Both the position numbers and the translations under genes were made by a program. This document shows, piece after piece, positions 10,192-21,200 of a stretch of DNA of 35,409 nt (the first letter of the stretch is position 1; every line of letters starts with the position of its first letter). The stretch is from Brachionus koreanus (Eukaryota > Rotifera > Eurotatoria > Ploima > Brachionidae). The DNA lies in contig PJRA01000114.1 of NCBI GenBank assembly GCA_016987375.1, positions 1,131,972 through 1,167,380 of the forward strand, written 5' to 3'. The notes under the pieces are model-generated. The model saw only the letters and a program-made list of their open reading frames with translations. It was not told where the DNA came from and did not search any database.

Positions 10192-11320
10192 TTTATTTTT
10201 AAAAGCAAAATTTAGTAATCGAGGCAATCAAGATTAAAAGAGAATATATTACTTTTATTTTTTTTATTATTAATATAATTATTCTGGTATCTTTTTCTGG
10301 TTCCTTCATTTTTTTACAAATATAATAATCATCACTAAATAACATAAATTTTGTACCAAAAAGGTAAATTTGCTTCTAACAATAGAAGCTCCAAACGAGT
10401 CAATTGATTTGTTTTATAAAATTAAATTTATATTTTTGAATATCATGGTTCTTTCCACAAAAGCATTTTTCAAAGTATTTATGTTTCTTCTCGGGTAGGT
10501 TTATATCAATGAAAATCATTTTGATGCCCAAAAATTATTTCTGATGTAAATAATGCTTTGATATAGACATACCAAGCAGCTATAAAAAACATAGAGACCT
10601 CAATAATTTGTAAATAAAATTATGTAAATTTATTTAATAGTTTATTTCTAAATTAAATGAATAAAGAAGTAGTGTCACTTTACTGTGAATCACTCAGTTA
10701 GAAAAATGTAAATAGTGAAAATAATGTTTATGTTAAATTTGTAAACAAAGCTTGAAATTTAAATTTTCACATGAACTTTTTTATATTTTATTAGTATTAT
10801 ATAATGGCACGTTGAAGTGACTTGAGAATTTTGTATATAGATTAAATAAGGCTTATAAATATTTAATTATTAATAGAGTTTTTAGATAAATAAATAAGAC
10901 CAGACATGGAGTTGGTGCAACACTAACATACAAAATGTGGTACCAATCCATGGCACAATTGAACTGAATATTTGTGGCCAGACAAAAATATTCGGCAATG
11001 CTTTGAATTAAAAAAAATTAAAAAGAAAATTTTGAATATTTGTTTAAAATTTAATTGAAAATTATAAATAGTTAAAAAATAAAAATTTAAAAATAATCTT
11101 ATTTTTAATAAAATTTCATTTTTTATTGTTGATTTACAATTGATTGATATGAACTCTAAAAAACAATTTAAAATAAAAATTCTTAAACATATACAATTTA
11201 TAAGACTATTAAAACTATTAAAAAAATTTAATAATTTCAATGGGCAAAATTTAGAAAAAAATTAACAATTATTTTTAGTGACTAAAACAAACTTCTAATT
11301 TTCCAGAGATAAACAATTAT
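10192..11320. other. Intergenic AT-rich DNA between actin and Cav3
   Basis: No gene seen. A hairpin-like inverted repeat lies at 10905-10952 (CATGGAgTTGGT against ACCAATCCATG, one bulged base). A minus-strand open frame at 10923-11240 is rich in Phe, Leu, Ile and Asn with no recognisable family and is treated as chance. Confidence 0.4.
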
Positions 11321-11326
11321 TTTATT
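11321..11326 (-). terminator. Candidate poly(A) signal of the Cav3 gene
   Basis: AATAAA on the minus strand, about 195 bp beyond the Cav3 TGA at 11521-11523. Composition makes chance hexamers frequent, so this is only a candidate. Confidence 0.35.
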
Positions 11327-11520
11327 ACCAATTACGCAAATTTTCTAATTTAAATGGGATGCTGTCGAAATTAGGAAATAAAGATAATTTTTTTAAATTA
11401 TGTAAAAACTATTCTAAAAATTTTGATTTAAAAAAAGTTGAGCTTGTACACGCTCTTGCATTATTGGTAATTTAAGAAAATTTTTAAGACCTAAGTTTGC
11501 ATAGGAAAATCCATTTAATT

Positions 11521-12224
11521 TCAATACATGTCATTGTTATCAGTGTCAGTTTCATCAATGACTTTTATTTTTACACTTGATCTTGGCGAAAAATGAGATT
11601 TAACTTCGTCATCATAAATTTTTTTGAATCTACTTTTTTTTCTAAATCGGATTGATTCTGAAGCTGAATCACTTTCGTTTGTCATAGTTAAATTCAATGA
11701 TGACGATTTAAAAAAATCATCGTTCTCTTGACTTTGGATATTTCTTAAATTTCTAAGCTTTATGGATGGTATTATTAATTTTGTTGATTCTATTTCATCA
11801 TCTATGGGCTTGATTTTCTCACTTTCCGAGTTTATCATACCTGACGCTTCAATTGAATACATAATCTGATTGATTTTGTTTTCGTTGGAATGTAAAAACA
11901 ATTTATCTTGATAATTTTGAAATTCTTAATTTTTAACAATGCCAAGTCAATTGGATTTATTACCTTTGCTATCTGTATTCAAACAGAAAATAAAATTGGG
12001 TGGTAGAGAATTTTGTTTTGTCAACCTATAATAATTCAAGTCATCAAGCTAAAAAAATATAAAAATTTAAATTAAAATCAACATATCATTAGTTATTATA
12101 TTTATACATCATCTTCCATTTTAATGTCCCTCTCATTGTAAATGTTGTTTCTTGCTTCATATTCCAGTTGTTTTTCGATTTCTTCGTCCATTTCAGCATC
12201 ATCAGCCATCATTTTATTAGAGTC
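11521..12224 (-). CDS. Cav3: Cav3 exons 17-19: C-terminal tail
   Basis: About 200 residues after IVS6. An acidic helix ([19 protein letters not shown]) comes first, then a Ser/Asn-rich region with a basic patch ([17 protein letters not shown]), ending NNDMY and TGA. No IQ calmodulin-binding motif is visible, which fits T-type rather than L/N/P-type channels. Introns 16, 17 and 18 are 52, 59 and 39 bp, the last being the shortest in the gene. Exon 19 joins at phase 1 (G plus AA giving Glu). Confidence 0.88.
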
Positions 12225-15200
12225 CTAAAAAAGAAATTAAAGTTTAAGATCGAAATTAGATTTTTTTTTATGTTACATCAAGATGTTTCATTAAAACAGC
12301 TACAACAACATTAACCAAGACAAATTGAGCCATTAAGACAAAAATGACAAAGTAAATAGGAGCCAAAATCGAAGCAAGACACATTGATGATGATGGTTGA
12401 GAATTCGTTTCATCTTGACATAAAATGTTGTCTTTTAATGTATCCTAAAATTTGAAAATATTTTATTAATCAAAATTTTTGAAAAATTTCTTTTTGACGT
12501 TTATTTAGCTTTTCTAGCTATAAATAAGAATATTTAATTGAATTTTAGATTAAAAAAAAAAAAATTTAGCTAGCTGAATTTTTAATGTGTAATTACGCCA
12601 CTAAAATATTTAGTTAACTTTTTCATATGTTCGGCAAAATTTTCAATTCAACACAAATTAGAGAAAATTTTATTAATTTTGATTTCATCAAAATTAATCA
12701 TAAAATATCTTTAAAAACATAAATTCAAAGCAAAATTTTGTGCTATGTTATGTGACCCTTTTTTTAACCATTTTGCAAAAATTCAAAAATTAAAGTATCA
12801 ATAAAATTTTTTTTTAATTTTTGATTTGATTGATTTTAAAAAAATCAAAAATTTTATTTAAGTTAATAGTAAAACATTTTTAAAAATTTTCTATTCTAAT
12901 TAATTGTAAAAAAAGACCATCCCTAAATTTAATGGTAGGCATTTTAATTTTTAAAATTAAATGATATCTATCAGCATTTAGCAAAAAAAAATTTGCATTC
13001 ATTTAAAAAATCTAATACTATTCTCAGATATTTTAATGATTTGTTTACCTTCATTATGCCATTCCAGTTGTCACCGGTGGCAATTCGGAATAGAGTTAAA
13101 AAAGCCATTCCAAAATTATGAAAATGTGCATGTTTACTCAAACCATCACAGGCACTTCTGACATCTTCACAATCTTTTAGAAAAATCTAAATAATTAAAG
13201 GAATTTTTAAAATCTAGATAATAAAGACTTAGTCTTCCGAAAAGTTCAACTCCAAGGATGGCGAATATAAAAAACAAAAGAAAAAACAAAAGTCCAAGAT
13301 TTCCAACTTGGGGTAGTGCTTGAATCACTGTGTCCAACAATGATCTAATTCCTTTGGCCATTTTCAACAGCTTTAGCACTCTTGCTATTCTTAATACGCG
13401 CATTACTCTAATAATTGTTGGATTTATTGGAATTGCCGATTTGGCGTTCAATTTGTCGAATATAATTCCAATTATGGACAAAACAACGATCAATATATCA
13501 AGTTGGTTCCATCTTAAAACACAAAATCAAAAATGTTTAGCCTATTGAGTTAATTCTTTTTACTTTTCTTTAAAATATCGGTAAAATCCGAGTGCAACTA
13601 AGCGCAAAATTGCTTCCAAAAGAAATATTATGGTAAAGATTATGTTCAATATGTCTAAAATTTCTTCCAATATCTAGAAAAAAATATTAAAAATTTATAT
13701 TTTTTGTTTCATTAATTTGCCTTTGGCATCATGTAAAATTCAAGCGACATTGAAACCACATTTAAACCAATAACACCTGCTATCACCAAATCAAAATATT
13801 TACTATTGCAAATATCATGTAAAAGACGTCTTGTTTTAGAATAATTTGCATAGTAGGGTATTTCTTTCATTTCTTCAAGAGCAAAAAATTTATTATAAAT
13901 TTGCCTCTAGTTTAGAATAAAAAATTAATAATTAATACTTATTCTTTTTATTTCAAATTTTTTAGCTCGTTTGGCAGCACGTCTGGCCTTTTCCTCTCGT
14001 TCCTGTTGAGCTCGACATTTATGAAAATTCTCTATTATAACTCCGACAAACATATTCAAAACAAAAAATCCAACTAGTAGCAAAAAAGAAATAAAATAGA
14101 GAAGCATCCATTCATTGTGATTTTCAATCGGTTGCTTGTCAACACCTACAGCGTCAATTCCAGTGTACATTATTTGCACCCAGCCATCCTTACTCGATAG
14201 CACAAACAAAGTCATTAAAGCTTGTCCTAAATTGTCAAAATTGTATTGCGAATTAACCCATTCATTGTTTGGATTGGCTAAACAATCGCTTTTGTCTTTC
14301 ACGAGGCTTATATCTGGACCTTGGCAGTGGAATAGCTTACCTTTGAATAACTGAACGCCTAAGATCCCAAAAATGATAAAAAAAGTACAGCAAATGAGCA
14401 CTATATTTCCGATAGGTCTAAGTGAAGAGAGCAAAGTTTGCACGACAAGTTTCAAACCAGGCGCTCGACTGATTACTCTCAATGGTCGAAGCGTTCTTAA
14501 AAGACGAAAAACACGTAAGATTCCAAATATTTTGGGACTGCTTCTTGCTGTTAGTGTTACAAATGTGTCCACTAAAGATATTGCTACTAGAATACCATCC
14601 ATTTTATTCCAGCCGCTTTTAAGATAAGCGTTCTTTCCAATAAATAAACTTTTTGATATTACCTTAAGAGCCATTTCCACTGCAAATATTATTGTAAAAC
14701 AGTAATTTGAATTAGTTAAAAATTTTCGTTCCTAAAAATCTCCAAATTAGAATAAAAAATTTAGTCTTGATATAAAAAAAATTACAAAGCTATTCCGCGG
14801 TATATTTGGTCTCTCCATTGCTAGAGTTATACAATTGAGTGCAATAAAAAATAATATGGTATAATCGAAACATTTTTTTTCAGTCAAATTTTTGCATAAA
14901 TTTCGAAAAAAGTTATTTGGTGAAAAAATGTACAACGAAAATTCTTCTCTATCTTTTAAGCATTCGGTTGACTTTGATAGCTTACTAAAAAGGCCGAAAT
15001 TCTTAAATAAATAAAATTTTTTAAAAATTAGTTAAATAATAATAACCAATATTTATCTATTTTTTTCATTAATGAATACATTTTTTTTCCCGAGGGGACA
15101 AAAACAGGCAAAAAACACTGTTTAAACGCTGTTTAAACGTGAGCGTTTAAACGAAATAAAAACAGACCTTAAACGGGGGTAAAACAGCCAGAAAAAAAAA

Positions 15201-18200
15201 ATTTATTATTTTTGTCTAAAAAAAAGAATAAAGACAAGAATTTAGACAAATTTAGTCATAAATAGTTAAATTAAAATAAAATCATACATAAAAAAATTCA
15301 ACATATTTTTCAAAAATATTGTAAAGTAGTGTGTCTTTTAAGCGTTTTTAGGTGTTTAAATAGTGTTTATGAGTGTTTGAGGTGTTTTTTTACAGTTTTT
15401 ATTATTAAGAAATATTTTAATTATTATTTTAAAATTAATATTAAATATTAAAACAAATAATTTGATTATTTAAAATCATTCCTGAATAATAAACATGCTT
15501 AATTTGTTTTTGAAGTCCTAAAAACGGGATAAAAACAGGCTTAAAATGTATTTGGCGCGTCAAAAAAGGCTTAAAAACTTTCTAAATGAAATATTTTGTT
15601 TTGTTTATAAAGTGTTTTTCGCTCGTTTTTTTGGCCCAAAAACGCTCACGTTTCAAACGCAAAAAAACAAAGCGAAAACGCCCAAAAAACAGCTACCAAA
15701 CACCGTTTAAACAGCGTTTAAACAGTGTTTTTTGCTTGTTTTTGTCCCCTCGGGTTCTAATTTTTGAGCTCGTCATTAACATTGCAATAATTTTGTTTTT
15801 TTTTTAATTCAATAAAATTTACTTTTATTTATTTATTTAAGCTTTTTCTCCTCTCTCGAAAATGTACAAGTTACACGCTCATAAAATTTTCTAATTTTTT
15901 TGAAGCATCAAATTTGATTTAATTAATTATTTTAGAAATTATATTAAGATTTAGATTAAGAAATAAAATTTTTTTAAAGAAAAATATTAACTTTTTAAAA
16001 CCCATCAATTCCCATTTTTTTTCGAAAATTTTCAAGTGATTTGAATATTAAAATTATTAACATATAATCATAGAGCTAATATCGAAAATGGGATTATATT
16101 TATTTATTATTTATTTAAAATACAATTTAGATGGAAAAGTTCCTCTTGGCAGCTCTGAACGGCATTGTGCCTTCTTTTCAGCCAGCTTGTTAGGAATATT
16201 TTTGTAATTTATAATTGTAGCTTATAAAAAGCTGTTCTGAATTTTTGTTGTGATTCTTTGGGTCTTTTAGAGAGGTAATCGTGGATTTCTTTTGCGATTA
16301 GTTCATGTTTAGCTCTCGTTTTCATAAATTTAATGAATAGTTGGTTTGATCTGTCTTCTATTTTATCAATTTTAAGCACTCTGTGTATAGTATCAATGCT
16401 TGTTTTGAGAGGAAAAAAATTTATAATTCTCAGAATCCTGTTTTGTATTTTTTGTAGTTTAAGCTTTATTTTTTCTGTCCCCGAATTTAAAATAATGAAA
16501 CAATAGTCAAAAAGCGATCGGATTAGAGTTTTATAGATGGTTAAATTGTATCTTAGAGATGAACTCCATTTAAAGCTTTAATTTTACAAATTAGATTCAT
16601 TTTTGACGTCTTTTCTTAATGACGTCTTGTAGATGTGCTGTGTAGGCAAGTTTTGGATCCAGTTTGATACCTAAAAAGGTTGGATTTTGCTCAAGTGGTA
16701 ATGGGATTATAGTTATATTTACAATATAATTGCAGAAACTAAAAGATATGGTTTAACTTCTTTACTAATAGAGTTGGGAATGCGAATAAAAAATTACCAG
16801 AAGAAATACAGAATGCGAAATGCTTGATGGATTGTTTACGAATCGATGTATAATAATTTAAATAGATTATTTTCAAGTCGCAATTAATTCTATTAAAGTC
16901 AACCTTTGATAATCTGATCCTGAAAATTATTAAATTTTCAGGATTTCGAAAATCCAATTTCCCTTGACCTACATAATAAATTATTTCATATGTCCGACAT
17001 AAAATGTAGGATAGTTTATTAATTCCTACACAATTTTCATTAACTTAGAAATTAATTTATTTATTGATTGATTAATTATGTTTGTAAAAGTTTTAAAAAA
17101 TGACAGCTAACACTATCAAATTTTGTAAATAATCAAATAAATTTTTCTTTAGAAAAATCTTTTGCTAAATTAATTAGAGATTTGTCTTATATTTATATCT
17201 TATTTGATCTGTCTTATTTTAAAATCAATATAAAACGAATAAACAACGGGGTTGCTGAAAACCCTTCTGATTTTAAATTATAAATGTATTATATATACTC
17301 TAAAGATCAATAAATAATATAAATTTACCATTATCCACTAGGATAGAATAGGGTAAAAAAAATGCTTTTTCAACGCTATTAAAAAAAGGGACTATGACAC
17401 GAATTAAATTTAGTAACTTTTACACGCAAAATAAAAGAGACTTTTGTCACGAATACTTAAATAGTACATATTCTTGCTTGTTTTATAACAAAAAAATGGA
17501 AAATCAAATATATTTACTGATCTTTAGAGTATATTTTAAATAATAAAAATTTAGAAAAAAATAAAATAAAAGAAATTTTTGGCTTAATTTTTCTAAATAT
17601 AAATAAAAAGATTTTTAAAAAGCATTGAATAAAAAAAACATTCTAATGATTTTTTCTATTCAATTTTTTAACTAATTGTATTATATTATTTTTATGGTCA
17701 AAAATTTGCTCTGCAGATGAACTAGAGTCAAACAATTAGATGACCTATAAGGAAAGTCTGAAAAATCTGTGCTAATTTTGCAAAATTCTACTCAATATAA
17801 TAATTTTGAAAATAAATCGCAATCAATTATTTTTCACATATTTTTCAGACTCCCCTAGTAGGTCGAACAACAGTTTTTTCACTTTGCTTCATTTGCAGAA
17901 CAACTTTTTGACCATTATAACAAGAGTCATAAAATTAGTTGGTATTGAAAGCTTAGTATGAAATTGCCAAATGGTTCTTTAATTTGACATTTTCTTATTT
18001 TTTCTTAATTCTAGATTATCAAGTTTCCGACATTAAATGAGTGTTTCTTTAATCTGACATACTTTTAATGTAAAAATATTAAAATCCTTACCAATTTTGC
18101 TTTAGTTGTATACTGATTTGAATTTGAGTCGAGTTTTAAGTTATTCGAATTGGATTTTGATAAATTAATGTCTATTTTAAAAGGCTCAGATTTTTTAATC

Positions 18201-21200
18201 AAAACTGGCTTATGATTAGTAATATTAATGACAAAAGAATTTTCTTGACTATTCGTAAGTCCATCTGTTGCTATTACTTCTTCATTTTTGTCAAATATCT
18301 TATTGGTTTTAGTTTTAATTCGTTCGCTTTTGCTTCTAGGTCGTTTATAAACAGCTTTTGGTATTGCCAATGTTGATGAATTGACAAGCAGCTTTTCATG
18401 AAAACTCTGAGATAAACGCTGTCTCCTCAGTCTATTGGCATTGGGTTTTTCTGAGATATTTTCTTTATTTTCACTAGAATTTGTTATTATTGAATCTTTG
18501 TCACTGGATAAATCGAGTATTATTTTAGGTACGGATGTGGCCAATGTGGACACGCTTTTATTTCTAGCTTTTAAAAAATTGACATTCTTTGAAAAATGAA
18601 AATCTATTCTCTTTGGCGAGGATATTTTTTTTAAATTATTTTTTTTTAAAATGGACTCAATTTTTGTCTGGCCAAGATCGGCAATGTCAGAGCGAGCCGT
18701 CTTAAGACTCAACTCTTTAGCTTTATCGTAAATTTTGGAATTTGTCGAATGCGTCAGAAAAGTTTGTTGGTCCATTTTTTGCAATTTAATTCTTTGACTA
18801 GAAGAATCTAAGGAAAATTTTCTCGCTTTTTTTATTTGAGAATCAAATATAAATCGTTTGGGAAGAGGTGAATTTTGAGAAGAACTAGTCGGTGTGTAAG
18901 TTGGTGTTGGACATGTTTGAGTGATTATTGGTAGCTGATTTATTATTTTTGAATTGTTCAAATTCAAACTAAGCTTTTCCCGAATTAAAGAGTCACTTTC
19001 ATTTTTTTGAGTTGAGCCACTTATTGACACATCCGACTGCCTTTGTTTGCTCTCATTCTGGGGCTCAGGACTAGGATGCTTTATTAAATTATCGTCTTCT
19101 GAGGCAGAATTTTTGGAATTTTTTCTTGATTTTCTCCTGCTATTTCTACGACTAAGACTTTGAGCAGAATGTGTGTTGCCTTCTCTGCTGTTTTCCTCGG
19201 CTATCGCATGCATTGCGTCCTCTATTATGCGATCTTCAATCGCTTTCTTAGGCTCATCCTTCTAAAAATTTACTTTATGGAAAATTTCATTAAAATTTCC
19301 TACCTCTGAAGAAAATCCTTCAACCAAAATGGCGACCAGCAAATTAAACAGAACATAATTACCGAAAGTCATCAGCGCTATGAAATAGAGCGCCGCCCAA
19401 GAAGTTGTTTTATCCATGCCATTGTAGAGCACTTCGTTCCAATCTTCTTGAGTTAGTACTTGAAAGACTGTAATTGTTGCCCATAAAAGAGAGTCAAAGT
19501 TTTTTCGCTCACAGACGCGTTCGCCATTAGGCAGTTTATCACAAAATTTGCAGCCGAATAGATTCATTCCCAGGATGCTGAAAATGAATATAAATAGAAC
19601 TAAAAGCGAAAAAAAAGTTGCAACATTATCTATTGTTCGAAGCATTACTAACAATTGGCGTCTTAATGCTGGCATGAAACGAACTAGTTTAAGGATGCGC
19701 AGCAAGCGAAATGTTCTCAAAACAGATACACCACTTGGCGTGATTTGAACTCCTGATTGATTTGAAAATATTTGCTTGAATACTTCATAACAACTATTTG
19801 AAAAAGAAAAATGTTAATATTCAAATTGGCTTTGCATCGATAGTCAGTTACCTAACTCCAACTATGATTCCGTCAAATAAATTAAATGCATTTTTAATGT
19901 AACCGTATGGACCATATGATATAATTTTAAGTAACATTTCAACCAAAAAAACAACTGTGAAAAATATATTGCTGTACTCAACAATGAGAGTTAACGTAAA
20001 GGGCTGAAAATAAATTTAAAAAAAAATTAAAAATTTCTCCATTTCAAGACCAATTATTAAATGATTGATAATTTTTCTAATTTATCTCAATCTTTAATAG
20101 AAGAAGAATATCTTTTAAAATAGATAAATCACATTTTAATATTCTAGATTTTCAAATTAAAAGCTGAAATTTTTTTTCTAATAATTTTTTTTTATGGCTT
20201 CTTAAAAAAAATAAGCTTTGACAAGAAGGCTTGAAAAAAGGTCTTAGTATCACGACATCTATGGTATATAGATGGTATAAATAATGGATAAAGATGCACA
20301 GAAATCTATTTCCATATACAAGTAAATTGAGAGTTTGACTTAAGCACAATGACAATAAATAATTTAAATATATATTTATATCTCTTTGAATAAATTTGAT
20401 GTTTCGTAGTTTTGGGTTTTTTTCATTTCATCAACTATTAATTCTGTATTGTGAAATTCAAATACAAATCGAACAAAAATACTCCTTTTTTAGATAAATT
20501 AAAATAAAAAACATTCAAAAAATATTGCAATAAGGTGTGTTTCACTTTCTTTTATTTAAAAATAAAATCAATAATCAATTTAACTCTTATTGATGCTTTA
20601 TTTTTTGTCATTTATTTACATAAGAAAAAATTTGGTAAAAATTGTCAAAAAAAATTTTGCACTTTTTTGCGGATTTTTTAAAAAAATTTTTTCTAGTAAA
20701 TTGTAATTTATCAAAAAGGAAGAATTTAGGGCATTGTGAATTTTGGAACAAAAAACAAAAACAAAAATTTTACATTAGAAAGGCTTTTTTTCTAAGGATC
20801 CAATAATTGTTCTGCAAAATGTATCAACTGATACAAGGTTTGTATCAACCAAATTTAGTCTGTGCAAAAACTGTACAATTGTGCAAAACAGTATATGCAT
20901 TAGAAAATTATTAAAATTAATTTGCAGATGTCTTACATAAGTTAAATTTTTGTGAAACAAAACTTGTATCAGTTAATGCATTTTGTAGAACAATTTTTGG
21001 ACCCTTAGAAAAAAAGTTTTTCTAATTACAATCCAACACTGAAAATCAACTTATAAGACTTTCAAATGTCGAGTCTAATAAGAAACCCAACAAGTATATT
21101 AAATTTGAGAAAAGATTGAATGAAATACTTGTTTTTTTTCGTGAGTTACTATTTGAAGAATTCATCTTTATTAATTTATATAAAATGATTGATTAATTAA

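Larger units (their letters stand above)
15002..18091. other. Cav3 intron 9 (3090 bp), the most transposon-rich intron
   Basis: Lies at the end of the II-III loop. It contains, left to right on plus, a 666-bp inverted-repeat element (15089-15754), a minus-strand LINE end (about 16098-16735), a plus-strand LINE end (about 16745-16905), a 242-bp element (17293-17534) and a 220-bp element (17695-17914). Splice sites are GTAAGG and TTTATTTAAG, and the reading frame joins at phase 0. I see no additional exon. Confidence 0.65.

Noticed and set aside
9998..10237. 79-codon plus-strand open frame
   Set aside because: It lies almost entirely in the GC-rich hAT-like element and reflects its lack of AT-rich stop codons; the translation is low in complexity and matches no family.
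10923..11240. 105-codon minus-strand open frame between actin and Cav3
   Set aside because: Dominated by Phe, Leu, Ile, Asn and Lys with no recognisable motif; typical of chance frames in AT-rich DNA.
13873..13904. Nearer splice acceptor (CTAG) for Cav3 exon 12
   Set aside because: Joining exon 11 there gives immediate stops or breaks phase; the acceptor at 13873 (CTTGAAG) keeps the frame into PYYANYS.
15586..15807. 73-codon plus-strand open frame
   Set aside because: It covers the right arm of the 666-bp inverted-repeat element; the Lys/Arg-rich translation is a composition effect.
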